A stretch of DNA of 44,102 nucleotides from an uncultured Gammaproteobacteria bacterium (GTDB taxonomy: Bacteria; Pseudomonadota; Gammaproteobacteria; GCA-001735895). The DNA lies in assembly GCA_947259485.1 (NCBI GenBank), contig CAMYLU010000026.1, positions 1 through 44,102 of the forward strand, given 5' to 3'. The notes below the pieces were generated by a model. That model searched no databases, was not told the DNA's origin, and saw only the letters and a program-made list of their open reading frames with translations. Shown piece after piece: positions 34,759-43,925 of the stretch (its first letter is position 1; every line of letters begins with the position of its first letter). The position numbers and the translations under genes were made by a program.

Positions 34759-35433
34759 TCAGTCCTTGGGTTTCTCGGCCGTGAGTTCCCGGTAACGCGC
34801 CAGGTCCAGCGCGTACTGCTGGTTAATTTGATTTTTCTTGTCCATCTTCAATTCCAGTTGGGCATAGCGATTCTCTAGTTTAACGGTGAAGTGCTCTATT
34901 TTCTGGGCGAGACCACCAGGAACTTCCTTGCCCTTGGAAAGGTAAATATCTTCTGCGGAGGTTATCAATGACTGCAGCTGTTGCTCTGTGGAAGCAATGC
35001 TTTTATTGATTAGATTGATCACCGAATCGAGCACTTCGAGACGATCGTCGCGCGCCAGGCCAAGTTCTTCTTCGGAACTAAAGGTCAGCAGCAGCACCTG
35101 GTCTTTTTGATACTGAATCTCCTTGATCTTCGCTTCCTTGGCCTCTTGTTCCTCCAGCTTGCGCTTGGCTTCAGCCTCCACCGCTCTTTCTTCATCGCTC
35201 TTGGCTGCTTCCTTGGTCGACAGGACTACACCCTGCGAATTTAACTGCTGGTGTTTCTTTTTGACCTGTTTCGCGGGTAGCCGGTCGCTGTAACGAATCT
35301 GGCCGTTATCGTCGACCCACTTATACAGTGCGCCTGCACCCGCGGGCCTGAAGAAAGCAAACAGAATCGAAGCCAGCAGTAAAACTGGCAATAATGTTAA
35401 GCGGGTTTCCAGGTGATTGCTGACGGCGCGCAA
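34759..35433 (-). CDS. DUF4124 protein with coiled coil
   Basis: The 224-residue protein has an N-terminal hydrophobic signal (about 13-33). It is followed by the DUF4124 motif ALYKWVDDNGQIRYSDRLPA, a small periplasmic module common in gammaproteobacteria. Residues about 75-110 are a charged, Lys/Glu/Ala-rich helix, and about 150-215 form further coiled-coil helix. The exported DUF4124 module plus coiled coil suggests an envelope scaffold or binding protein. No function is known to me. Confidence 0.85.
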   Translation of the reverse strand: MRAVSNHLETRLTLLPVLLLASILFAFFRPAGAGALYKWVDDNGQIRYSDRLPAKQVKKKHQQLNSQGVVLSTKEAAKSDEERAVEAEAKRKLEEQEAKEAKIKEIQYQKDQVLLLTFSSEEELGLARDDRLEVLDSVINLINKSIASTEQQLQSLITSAEDIYLSKGKEVPGGLAQKIEHFTVKLENRYAQLELKMDKKNQINQQYALDLARYRELTAEKPKD

Positions 35434-35522
35434 GATGTTATTTGATTCCTGACCACTTCAGGTCATTCAGATCCTAACACGCATAATAGTTTATTTATGG
35501 TGATTTGCCATTAATTTGACAA

Positions 35523-36284
35523 CTATGGTTGTCCCATCAAACTCGCTACCGAGGTATGCAATGCCTGTAAGTAATCCCTCTCTCCGGGCGAGGTTACCAG
35601 CACCGCAACTCCTATATTCTGTGGATTCCAGTCGGGTTCTATCGCGATACGGTGCTGATTGTTTTGCTGTAAGTTCTGCGCCTGGCTCATGTAGCGCACC
35701 ACTTGCTGATGATTCAGTGTTTCACCCGAATTTTCGCCGTGTTTTACATCGGTCGACAGGTCATTTTCATAGACCAGGTAACGGTGATGAATTTGCCCGA
35801 CCGTGCTTCGGTCTCCAGGGGAATGAAGCTCAAGCAGGAGTCCGCTCTCATCCCGGGAAACGGTAAGTTTAAGCTCGAGTGGCGCTTTTCGCTGGTTGGC
35901 CTGCTGGATTTTGTCGATAATTTTACCGGCGCCGCGAGCTTCCATGCCGTTGACAAAGAACTCAGGGGTATAGATTGTGCGTTGCAGATTATTAGCGCCC
36001 AGGTGGCGTTGACGGCGGGTATATTCTGCGCTGGAAAAGCGATCCTTCCAGCCCAGGTAATCCCAGTAATCAACATGAAACGCAAGTGCGAGCACGTTAA
36101 GCTCATCTTTGGGTGTATCGACAAGTCGCGACAACCAGCGATCGGCGGGTGGACAGCTGGAGCAGCCTTCCGAGGTGTAGAGTTCGACGACGGCGGTTTG
36201 CCTGTCTCCGCTGCTGATTTCAATAGGCTCGCCAGCGTAAGCAGAAAGCGAGATCAGACTGGTGAGCATTAAGACACGAAGCAT
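35523..36284 (-). CDS. DUF1223 exported thioredoxin-like protein
   Basis: The 253-residue protein has a signal peptide to about residue 17 (SAYA). It then shows AVVELYTSEGCSSCPPADRWLSRL, a CxxC-containing thioredoxin-like start typical of DUF1223, and LAFHVDYWDYLGWKDRFSS, the family's second conserved block. It is probably a periplasmic redox or oxidoreductase-like protein; direct activity is unproven. It lies between the DUF4124 gene and pyrE, transcribed in the same direction, with a 57-base gap to pyrE. Confidence 0.9.
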   Translation of the reverse strand: MLRVLMLTSLISLSAYAGEPIEISSGDRQTAVVELYTSEGCSSCPPADRWLSRLVDTPKDELNVLALAFHVDYWDYLGWKDRFSSAEYTRRQRHLGANNLQRTIYTPEFFVNGMEARGAGKIIDKIQQANQRKAPLELKLTVSRDESGLLLELHSPGDRSTVGQIHHRYLVYENDLSTDVKHGENSGETLNHQQVVRYMSQAQNLQQNNQHRIAIEPDWNPQNIGVAVLVTSPGERDYLQALHTSVASLMGQP

Positions 36285-36341
36285 GGTGCACCTGTTTTTA
36301 TATCGTAAGAACCTAAGTAGACTGCATCGATCGGCCTGAGT

Positions 36342-36980
36342 TCAGTCGATTCCGTAGTCGGCCCGGTAAGCTTCAATGGCTGCCTGATGTTTGCTATCCC
36401 CACTGGTTTGCAAATATTCGAGGATATGGTCGAGTTTTATGATCGAGATGACGCTTAATCCCTGTTGCTCCAGTTCCTGGATTGCCGAGAGCTCTCTCGA
36501 TCCTTTTTCCTGTCGGTCAAGTGCAATCATGACGGCACAAACCTCGGCACCGAGCGTTTCGATTAACCCGATTGATTCGCGAATTGCGGTTCCGGCGGTG
36601 ATGACATCGTCGATAATCATCACCCGACCGGTGATTTCGGCGCCCACTGTATTTCCTCCTTCACCGTGATCTTTGGCTTCCTTGCGGTTAAACGCGTAGG
36701 GGATATCACGTTGATGTTGTTGGTACAATGCGCTCGCGGTAATCGCGGCCAGGGGTATACCTTTGTAAGCAGGGCCGAACAGCAGATCGAAATCAATTTT
36801 GCTGTGCTGAATCGCATCGGCATAGAATCCGGCGAGCGCCGCGAGATCGGCGCCACGATTAAAAATCCCGGCGTTGAAAAAGTAAGGACTGACGCGACCG
36901 GATTTGAGCGTGAATTCGCCAAAGCTGAGGGCGCCACGCTGCAGGCAGTAGTCGACGAAACGGGATTGGTAAGCTTGCAT
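36342..36980 (-). CDS. pyrE: Orotate phosphoribosyltransferase
   Basis: The 212-residue enzyme makes orotidine 5'-phosphate in pyrimidine synthesis. It is closely E. coli-like: [49 protein letters not shown] and the PRPP-binding [17 protein letters not shown]. The start at 36980 ([14 protein letters not shown]) matches the E. coli protein's beginning. An in-frame ATG 27 bases upstream is possible, as neither has a strong ribosome binding site. It is divergent from xthA across an 88-base gap. Confidence 0.97.
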   Translation of the reverse strand: MQAYQSRFVDYCLQRGALSFGEFTLKSGRVSPYFFNAGIFNRGADLAALAGFYADAIQHSKIDFDLLFGPAYKGIPLAAITASALYQQHQRDIPYAFNRKEAKDHGEGGNTVGAEITGRVMIIDDVITAGTAIRESIGLIETLGAEVCAVMIALDRQEKGSRELSAIQELEQQGLSVISIIKLDHILEYLQTSGDSKHQAAIEAYRADYGID

Positions 36981-37068
36981 GGGCGAATCGTTAGGGCCTG
37001 TTAACACTAATCGGATATCTTAAGTCATGTATCATATCGCCAGAATTGAATATTGGTAGCAGTTTCAG

Positions 37069-37848
37069 ATGCGCGTGATCTCAGTAAACACCAACGGAAT
37101 TCGTGCAGCGGCGCGCAAGGGCTTTTTCGACTGGCTACCCCGTCAGCGTGCGGACTTCATTTGTGTACAGGAAACCAAGGCGCAAACCGAGCAGCTGGAG
37201 CAGCCGATATTTCATCCCCGTAATTATTACTGTAGCTACTACGATGCATTGAAAAAAGGCTACTCCGGAACGGCGATTTACAGCAGGGAGCGGCCGTTGC
37301 AGGTGATTCGCGGTTATGGCGAATCCGAGTTCGATAACGAGGGGCGTTACCTCGAATATCGCTACCGCAACCTGTCGATCATTTCACTCTACGCGCCATC
37401 GGGCTCGTCAGGTGATCACCGCCAGGAATCCAAGTGGCGGTTTCTTGAAAGTTTTATGCTGCATCTGCAATCGCTGCGACGTAAACGCCGTGAATTCATC
37501 ATCTGTGGTGACTGGAATATTGCGCATCAGAATATCGATCTAAGAAACTGGCGCTCCAACCAGAAAAACTCCGGGTTCCTACCCGAGGAACGTGCCTGGC
37601 TGACCGATTTATTCGAACGCGTGGGTTATATTGACGCGTTTCGCGTTGTCGATAAACGCGACGAACAATACACCTGGTGGTCGAACCGGGGACAGTCCTG
37701 GGACAAGAACGTCGGCTGGCGTATCGATTACCAGATAGTCACACCCGGATTGAAAGACCGAATTCGGCGGGCACGGATTTATAAAGATCAGCGCTTTTCC
37801 GATCATGCGCCGTTAATCATGGACTATGACCTGGAGCCCGCAGTCTAG
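37069..37848 (+). CDS. xthA: Exodeoxyribonuclease III / AP endonuclease
   Basis: The 259-residue protein belongs to the exonuclease III-AP endonuclease family. Motifs are NTNGIRAAARKGFFDWL, the metal-binding glutamate in CVQETKAQ, YSGTAIYSR, GDWNIAH, and the catalytic WRIDYQIVTPGL and FSDHAPLIMDY. It should cut abasic sites in base-excision repair. The MFS gene starts with a one-base overlap (TAGTG), so the two are co-transcribed, although their functions are unrelated. Confidence 0.95.
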   Translation: MRVISVNTNGIRAAARKGFFDWLPRQRADFICVQETKAQTEQLEQPIFHPRNYYCSYYDALKKGYSGTAIYSRERPLQVIRGYGESEFDNEGRYLEYRYRNLSIISLYAPSGSSGDHRQESKWRFLESFMLHLQSLRRKRREFIICGDWNIAHQNIDLRNWRSNQKNSGFLPEERAWLTDLFERVGYIDAFRVVDKRDEQYTWWSNRGQSWDKNVGWRIDYQIVTPGLKDRIRRARIYKDQRFSDHAPLIMDYDLEPAV

Positions 37849-39404
37849 TGCAGCAGAGCAATCTGCAATCCGTTTCCACGCTCAGGTTATTTTTTCATCG
37901 ACGTGTGGTGACGATGCTATTCCTCGGTTTTTCAGCCGGCATCCCACTGTTGCTTATCTTCTCGTCACTGAGCCTGTGGCTGCGTGAAGCCGGGGCTGAA
38001 CGTGCCGCGGTGACTTATTTCAGCTGGGCCGCGCTTGGCTATTCGTTCAAATTCGTGTGGGCGCCCCTGGTTGATCAATTACCCTTGCCCTGGTTGACCC
38101 GGATGCTCGGTCGCCGGCGCGCCTGGATATTGACTGCGCAATTCGCGATCATTGTTGCAATCCTTGCCATGGCATCGATCGACCCCGCGGCGAATCAATC
38201 GAGTTTGACCCTGATGGCGCTGGCCGCAGTTTTACTCGGTTTCTCCTCGGCAACCCAGGATATCGTCATCGATGCCTATCGTATCGAATCGGCCGAAGTT
38301 GAATTACAGGCAATGATGTCTGCAACCTATATCGCTGGTTATCGTATCGGTATGCTGGTAGCGGGTGCAGGCTCGCTATACCTCGCCGACTGGTTTGGCA
38401 CCAGTGGCGAAGCCTATGACTACCAGGCTTGGCAGTGGACCTACTGCGCAATGGCACTTGCGATGCTGATAGGTGTCGCCACCACGCTGGTAATCGATGA
38501 ACCGCAAAGAGCAGAGAGAGACAGTATTGCCGGTAGCAATCAGGACTATTTACGATTTTTACTGATGTTCGTGGTCGCGATAGGGGGATTCGTCGGTGTT
38601 TTCTTCTTTTCGGGGGATATTGCCGGTAGTGTCAAGTCATCGCTGGGTGCGGTCCTGGCCAACCCGTTCCTGGCCGCTCTGTTGGTGGAATCCCTGCGTC
38701 TTGCACTGGCATTGCTGGTTATGTGGCTGCTGGCATTAGTGCTGGTCAAATCCGGCATTGTCGGTTATGCGATGGTTGAGCGTACCTACCTGATGCCGAT
38801 TCGTGATTTCTTCAGTCGTTACGGCTGGTCGCTGGCCTGGATATTGCTCGCATTGATCGGACTTTATCGAATTTCCGATATCGTTCTTGGAGTTATTTCA
38901 AACGTCTTCTACCAGGATCTCGGTTTCAGCAAAACCGAAATAGCCAGCGTGGTCAAAACCTTCGGCTTGTTGATGACTATCGCCGGCGGTTTCCTGGGAG
39001 GGTTGCTCGCGCTTCGTTTCGGCGTGATGCGTGTTCTGCTGTTGGGCGCGGTGCTCGCGGCAGCGACCAATTTGCTGTTCATGCTGCTGGCAAGCATCGG
39101 CTACGATATGTTCTGGCTTTACGTCGTAATCTCTGCCGATAACCTGTCGGCGGGCATTGCCAGCGCCGCGTTCGTCGCCTTCCTGTCGAGCCTGACCAAT
39201 GTCTCCTTCACCGCGATGCAGTTCGCTATCTTTACCTCGTTGATGACCCTGATTCCAAAGGTATTGGGCGGTTACTCGGGATCGATGGTCGATGCGATCG
39301 GGTACCCCAGCTTCTTCCTGGTCACTGCAATTCTTGGCATTCCGGCATTGTTGCTGATTCTGATAGCGGCACGGCGTTTCGAAATCCGCGATGGTCCCGG
39401 CTAG
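37848..39404 (+). CDS. AmpG-like MFS permease
   Basis: The 518-residue, roughly 13-helix protein begins its core with LFLGFSAGIPLLLIFSSLSLWLREAG. It continues FSWAALGYSFKFVWAPLVDQLPLPWLTRMLGRRRAW and SSATQDIVIDAYRIE, the hallmarks of AmpG-type permeases (PAT family). AmpG imports anhydro-muropeptides for cell-wall recycling. Several AmpG-like paralogues exist, so the substrate is not certain. It has a GTG start coupled to xthA. mpl at the right end of the window acts in the same recycling pathway. Confidence 0.88.
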   Translation: MQQSNLQSVSTLRLFFHRRVVTMLFLGFSAGIPLLLIFSSLSLWLREAGAERAAVTYFSWAALGYSFKFVWAPLVDQLPLPWLTRMLGRRRAWILTAQFAIIVAILAMASIDPAANQSSLTLMALAAVLLGFSSATQDIVIDAYRIESAEVELQAMMSATYIAGYRIGMLVAGAGSLYLADWFGTSGEAYDYQAWQWTYCAMALAMLIGVATTLVIDEPQRAERDSIAGSNQDYLRFLLMFVVAIGGFVGVFFFSGDIAGSVKSSLGAVLANPFLAALLVESLRLALALLVMWLLALVLVKSGIVGYAMVERTYLMPIRDFFSRYGWSLAWILLALIGLYRISDIVLGVISNVFYQDLGFSKTEIASVVKTFGLLMTIAGGFLGGLLALRFGVMRVLLLGAVLAAATNLLFMLLASIGYDMFWLYVVISADNLSAGIASAAFVAFLSSLTNVSFTAMQFAIFTSLMTLIPKVLGGYSGSMVDAIGYPSFFLVTAILGIPALLLILIAARRFEIRDGPG

Positions 39405-39448
39405 TTTATTGTATGATGTGGGTACCGTTTAGTTTCGTTTGAAAAGCC

Positions 39449-40729
39449 ATGAATCACTCCGAAAAACTGTTTGAACAGGCAGTAAAAGTAATCCCGGGCG
39501 GGGTTAATTCACCGGTGCGCGCATTTGCCGCGGTTGGAGGTACGCCACCGTTTATCGATCATGCCGAGGGCGCCTACCTGGTTGATGTCGATGGTAGACG
39601 TTATATCGACTATGTTGGCTCCTGGGGACCTATGATATGCGGTCATGCGCATCCCGAGATCATCGCTGCTGTTACCGAAACCGTGCACAAAGGCTTGAGT
39701 TTCGGCGCGCCATCGCCGCTCGAGGTACAGCTGGCGCAGCGCATCTGTGAATTGATGCCAAGCATCGACCTGGTGCGTATGACCTGCTCGGGTACGGAAG
39801 CAACCATGAGTGCGATCCGTCTCGCGCGTGGATACACCGGGCGTGACAAGATCATCAAGTTCGAGGGTTGCTACCACGGGCATGCGGATTCCCTGTTGAT
39901 CAAGGCAGGTTCGGGTGCCTTGACGCTGGGAGTGCCGAGCTCACCCGGAGTTCCGTCCGTGCTTGCCGATCATACCGTCACGCTCGAATACAACAATGCT
40001 GACCAGGTTAAACAGGTGTTTACCGAGATCGGTGCTGAAATTGCCTGCGTGATTGTTGAACCCGTAGCCGGCAATATGAACTGTGTGCCACCGGCCGCGG
40101 GCTTTTTACAGACGCTGCGGGAATGTTGCGATGCGTCATCGAGCGTGCTGATCTTCGATGAAGTCATGACCGGGTTTCGGGTTGGACTCGGGGGCGCCCA
40201 GGAGCGCTATGATATCGTTCCTGACTTGACCGCGCTTGGAAAAGTCATCGGCGCCGGGATGCCGGTCGGTGCTTTTGGCGGCAAGCACGAAATCATGAGC
40301 CATATTGCGCCGCTGGGGCCTGTTTACCAGGCCGGGACCCTGTCAGGTAACCCGGTGGCGATGGCGGCCGGGTTAAAGAATCTAGAAATCATATCGCGCC
40401 CGGGATTTTTCGAAGACCTGGTGCAACGAACCGGGCAACTGGTGAACGGTATTCTGGGGGCGGCCGAAGCCAATGGTATCGCCTTGCGCGCCAACCAGGT
40501 AGGCGCAATGTTCGGCCTGTTTTTTACCGATCAGCCGGAAGTGACGAGATTTAGCCAGGTGAGCGCTTGCGATATCGAGCTCTTCAAAAAATTCTTCCAT
40601 GGCATGCTGGCGCGCGGTATTTACCTGGCGCCGTCTGCTTACGAAGCGGGATTCGTCAGTGCGATGCACGGTGCCGCGGAGATCGAACAGACCATCGAGG
40701 CCGCCGCCGCCACTTTCGCCGAACTCTAA
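39449..40729 (+). CDS. hemL: Glutamate-1-semialdehyde 2,1-aminomutase
   Basis: The 426-residue PLP enzyme forms 5-aminolevulinate in the C5 tetrapyrrole pathway and so feeds HemB, encoded in this window. Motifs are [72 protein letters not shown] and the PLP lysine in [14 protein letters not shown]. Length is normal. It stands 44 bases after the permease gene and is convergent with the chalcone-isomerase-like gene. Confidence 0.98.
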   Translation: MNHSEKLFEQAVKVIPGGVNSPVRAFAAVGGTPPFIDHAEGAYLVDVDGRRYIDYVGSWGPMICGHAHPEIIAAVTETVHKGLSFGAPSPLEVQLAQRICELMPSIDLVRMTCSGTEATMSAIRLARGYTGRDKIIKFEGCYHGHADSLLIKAGSGALTLGVPSSPGVPSVLADHTVTLEYNNADQVKQVFTEIGAEIACVIVEPVAGNMNCVPPAAGFLQTLRECCDASSSVLIFDEVMTGFRVGLGGAQERYDIVPDLTALGKVIGAGMPVGAFGGKHEIMSHIAPLGPVYQAGTLSGNPVAMAAGLKNLEIISRPGFFEDLVQRTGQLVNGILGAAEANGIALRANQVGAMFGLFFTDQPEVTRFSQVSACDIELFKKFFHGMLARGIYLAPSAYEAGFVSAMHGAAEIEQTIEAAAATFAEL

Positions 40730-40745
40730 ACAGCAAAGGCTATTC

Positions 40746-41309
40746 TTAGAGGCCGAGCATGCCTTTTTTCAGCTTCTTATCCGCTGGATAATTACCGAGC
40801 CAGATTTCAAGTAAAGCGTTCCTGAAATCCTCACCCGGGATCAAGCCCAGTTGCTGCTGGTTCTTGCTTATCCGGGTTCCCTGTGCAGGTAAATAATCGA
40901 AAATGTACTGATCTTTTTTGACGGCGTTGGAATCAAAGTAAGCGTAGAATTCGTCAATGCGTGACTGAAGTTGTTTCAAGGTTTCGGAATCCTGATTTTT
41001 CTCGAAACCCTCACGCCAGCCTTTTAGCAGTTTCTCTTGAGAGACTTCCTTGTAGACAAAATCAAGTTGCACCCGCCAGGGCCCCGGTTTTGAAAGAATT
41101 TCAGCGACATCGCCGGACTTGCTCGGCAGGTAAAGCGAGCCCACGTAAACGTCTACCCATAATTTTTCACGCAAACCCACCCCGTTAAGGACCAGGGACT
41201 GGCCATCGGCAGTTTTGATTTCATCGGCGACGAAAACACCGGAGAGTTCAGCCGCCGGAGCTAAGGGGCAAAACAGGCAAAGCCAGGTTGCAAATACGAG
41301 TCTTTTCAT
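40746..41309 (-). CDS. Exported chalcone-isomerase-like protein
   Basis: The 187-residue protein has a signal peptide (about 1-20, ending PAA). It continues with LNGVGLREKLWVDVYVGSLYLP, WRVQLDFVYKEVSQEKL and GEDFRNALLEIWLGNYPADKKLKKGMLG. This matches the bacterial chalcone isomerase-like family (Chalcone_3), which is unrelated to flavonoid synthesis and probably binds fatty acids or similar ligands. The start at 41309 follows AGGAG; a distal in-frame ATG at 41336 is less likely. It ends the minus-strand run that starts with mpl. Confidence 0.88.
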   Translation of the reverse strand: MKRLVFATWLCLFCPLAPAAELSGVFVADEIKTADGQSLVLNGVGLREKLWVDVYVGSLYLPSKSGDVAEILSKPGPWRVQLDFVYKEVSQEKLLKGWREGFEKNQDSETLKQLQSRIDEFYAYFDSNAVKKDQYIFDYLPAQGTRISKNQQQLGLIPGEDFRNALLEIWLGNYPADKKLKKGMLGL

Positions 41310-41378
41310 TGCAGCTGTCTCCTTTAGACTAAGCACAAGGAGTCTATGCCCGCTTGCAACGAATTGGAACCCCCGGGC

Positions 41379-41978
41379 TTAAAGCTGGGTCGCTTCGGGT
41401 TTGATGTATTGAATCACTCCGAGCCGAATCAGCTCGGCATGCAGAATCAGCGCGCGGTCATTACAGTCGGGGATTTCGAGCAGGCGCTGTTTCAGCGCTG
41501 TCTCCAGCGGTAGCAGGTAAATCAGCTGGTAAAGAATTGCACAAAAGCCCTGGTCGTCATCACGAATTCGACCCTCGTGGGCACTCACATGGTCGAGAAG
41601 ATCCAGCATATAAGCAAATTGTTCAGGCATTTCATGGCTACTGTCTTCATCCAGGATTTTGCTGTCCGCAAACGTCAGGCCGTCGTCCTGGGTATGGGTT
41701 GACAATATTTCAAAACGCTCGACACCCAGGGCAGTGATCCCCAACAGACCATCAGCCCGGTTCTCCCAGTCATTGATGACAGCGGTTGTCCCGACCGAGT
41801 AGATATCTGTATCGATTGCAGTTTCATCTCCCTGGTGAATCAATACCACGCCAAACGGACTGTTCTCGCGCATGCAGGTAGCGATCATGTCGAGGTAGCG
41901 AGTTTCGAAAACTTTAAGTTCCAGCGTGTTGCCGGGCAGCAAAACGGTTTTCAGCGGGAACAGTGGAATTTCAGCCAT
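41379..41978 (-). CDS. Lon N-terminal (substrate-binding) domain protein
   Basis: The 199-residue cytoplasmic protein begins IPLFPLKTVLLPGNTLELKVFETRYLDMI and contains FGVVLIHQGDE and LLGITALGVERFEI, the Lon LAN/ASCH-like N-terminal domain. The ATPase and protease parts of Lon are absent. Such stand-alone proteins are widespread in proteobacteria with unknown function; substrate recognition is inferred from Lon. It lies 25 bases after ubiX and 69 bases before the chalcone-isomerase-like gene. Confidence 0.93.
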   Translation of the reverse strand: MAEIPLFPLKTVLLPGNTLELKVFETRYLDMIATCMRENSPFGVVLIHQGDETAIDTDIYSVGTTAVINDWENRADGLLGITALGVERFEILSTHTQDDGLTFADSKILDEDSSHEMPEQFAYMLDLLDHVSAHEGRIRDDDQGFCAILYQLIYLLPLETALKQRLLEIPDCNDRALILHAELIRLGVIQYIKPEATQL

Positions 41979-42003
41979 GGTTGGTCATTGCTTCAGCGCC
42001 TGT

Positions 42004-42609
42004 TCATTCCCCCCAACGCGGGGACAGGTCATTATCAATACCAAGCTGGTCGAGAATGCGTGCGACTATAAAATCTACCAGCTCGGCAACAGAACTGGCA
42101 CCGTGGTAAAACCCGGGATTGGGCGGCAGTATCACTACCCCGAGACGTGACAGTTTGAGCATGTTCTCGAGATGAATACTGGAGAAGGGGGTTTCCCGCG
42201 GCACCAGGATCAAGGTTCGGCGTTCCTTGATGGCCACATCGGCGGCGCGATGAATCAGGTTTTCGCTGCTGCCAACGGCAATTGAGGCGAGGCTACCCAT
42301 GCTGCATGGGCATACTACCATCGCGTCGGCGACCGAGGATCCGCTTGCCGGTGGCGCGGTCCACTGGTCTTTTGAGTAAACACTTATCAGTGCTGGATCG
42401 GCGTCGAAATATTCAGCGAGCTTTTGCTGCATTTTCTGAGGTGACCCGGATAATTTCAACTCGGTTTCCATGCCCAGTACGATCTGACCAGGCTGTGAGG
42501 TAATAAACTGAACCTTGATGTTTTTTTGCAGGCAGCAATCAAACAGGCGCAGTGTGTATTCGGCGCCTGAGGCTCCAGTCATCGCCAGAGTAATTTTTGT
42601 TGGAGTCAT
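42004..42609 (-). CDS. ubiX: UbiX flavin prenyltransferase
   Basis: The 201-residue protein makes prenylated FMN, the cofactor of UbiD decarboxylase in ubiquinone synthesis. Motifs are ITLAMTGASGAEYTLRLF, VVCPCSMGSLASIAVG, ENLIHRAADVAIKERR, LILVPRETPFSSIHLENM and PPNPGFYH. The full length is present. Its ATG overlaps the kinase stop by four bases. mpl-ubiX adjacency is common in gammaproteobacteria; here a kinase gene sits between them. Confidence 0.96.
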   Translation of the reverse strand: MTPTKITLAMTGASGAEYTLRLFDCCLQKNIKVQFITSQPGQIVLGMETELKLSGSPQKMQQKLAEYFDADPALISVYSKDQWTAPPASGSSVADAMVVCPCSMGSLASIAVGSSENLIHRAADVAIKERRTLILVPRETPFSSIHLENMLKLSRLGVVILPPNPGFYHGASSVAELVDFIVARILDQLGIDNDLSPRWGE

Positions 42610-43916
42610 GGCTCGGTTATGGCTATTTCTGCTTCAACCAGTTTATCGGTGGCCTGGGAAAGTCGCGCAATCAGGTTTTCGAGAAAGATGCGATAATAGC
42701 GCAACTGGGTTTCTGTTGAAGCCTGTTCCATTAACGATGTGCTCACCCGCATCAGTGAAACTTCGGTACGTGCCACGATAGTAGCGTTGCGAGGCTGACG
42801 CGTTAGAAAAGCGATTTCGCCAAAACAGTCACCCTGTTTCATCATGCCGACGACCTTTTCATTCTTGACGACTTCTACACCACCCTTGGCAATGATATAA
42901 AATGCCGTTTCCTGTTCGCCCTCGGTCACAATAACCTCTCCCTTCTTGAACTCGGTCCATTCGCTGGCGTTGACAACCTCGGTAATTTGATCGTCACTGA
43001 AATCCTTGAAGAAAGCGAGATAGCGCAGCGTCTTCCATTTCTCCTGCATGTCGATGCGTTCACCGACTCCGCGCAAGCGGCCAAATGCATTGCTCAGGTC
43101 CGTCGCCAGCAGGTAGGCGGATTCATATCGATCATAGATAATTTTTTGCATCGATTTCTCGACAATATCGGCGATGTGCTGCGGCACCTCGGGATTGATC
43201 TCCATGATCGGATCGGGATCCAGGTTACTGATTTTGTATATCAGGGATTCCAGGCTGCCTGCCTTGTAGGGTGCCTTTTTCGCCAGCAACGCATACATCA
43301 CCGCACCGAGTGAGTAAATATCTGATTGTGCCACCAGGCGCTTTTCTTCAGATAATTGTTCTGGCGGCATATACATCGGAGATCCCTGCACCTCGGTGTC
43401 ATGGCCCTCAAAACCGACATCGACATGGGCGATGCTGAAATCCATGATTTTCACTTCACCATCGTTACTCAGCATGATGTTGCCCGGTTTCAGATCGCGA
43501 TGGATGATACCTTCACGATGTACGTAATCGAGACCCTTGGAGCATTGATAGATGACATCGACGACCTGGTTCGGGGTGAGAGCTCTATTCCCGGCAACGT
43601 ATTCCTGCAACGTCACACCGTCGACGAATTCCATGACGATGTAATTGAGATCTTCTTCCTGCCCGGCATCGTAAACGCTTACCACCGATGGATGATGCAT
43701 ACGCCCCGCGCTATAGACCTCGGCAAAAAAACCTTCACGCAACTTTTGCTTGGTCGCGGTATCCATATCTGCTGCAGAATGCGCAACCTTGATCGCGACG
43801 GTGCGCTGAACGAAAGGATCAAAAGCCTCGTAAACGACGCCCATAGAACCACGTCCGATGCGGCGTTTGATTTCATACTTGGCGATCTTTGTCGGTCTTT
43901 GTGATTTCTCGGACAT
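42606..43916 (-). CDS. Ser/Thr protein kinase with C-terminal cyclic-nucleotide-binding domain
   Basis: The 436-residue soluble protein has a Hanks-type kinase domain (about 14-275): glycine loop GRGSMG 21-26, K43, E66, HRD 139-141, K143, N146, and D159-F-S in place of DFG. The MYMPPEQ and SDIYSLGAVMYALL segments complete it. A cyclic-nucleotide-binding domain follows (about 300-410), with FGEIAFLTRQPRNATIVA as its phosphate-binding cassette. All catalytic residues remain, so it should be active; DFS is a mild variant. It may be switched by cAMP or c-di-GMP-like ligands. It overlaps ubiX by four bases and follows mpl by 9 bases. Confidence 0.94.
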   Translation of the reverse strand: MSEKSQRPTKIAKYEIKRRIGRGSMGVVYEAFDPFVQRTVAIKVAHSAADMDTATKQKLREGFFAEVYSAGRMHHPSVVSVYDAGQEEDLNYIVMEFVDGVTLQEYVAGNRALTPNQVVDVIYQCSKGLDYVHREGIIHRDLKPGNIMLSNDGEVKIMDFSIAHVDVGFEGHDTEVQGSPMYMPPEQLSEEKRLVAQSDIYSLGAVMYALLAKKAPYKAGSLESLIYKISNLDPDPIMEINPEVPQHIADIVEKSMQKIIYDRYESAYLLATDLSNAFGRLRGVGERIDMQEKWKTLRYLAFFKDFSDDQITEVVNASEWTEFKKGEVIVTEGEQETAFYIIAKGGVEVVKNEKVVGMMKQGDCFGEIAFLTRQPRNATIVARTEVSLMRVSTSLMEQASTETQLRYYRIFLENLIARLSQATDKLVEAEIAITEP

Positions 43917-43925
43917 ACCCGATTT

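Noticed and set aside
42015-42035. CGGGGACAGG near the ubiX 3' end as a further REP-like copy.
   Set aside because: It lies within coding sequence and lacks the TATAC part of the repeat core.
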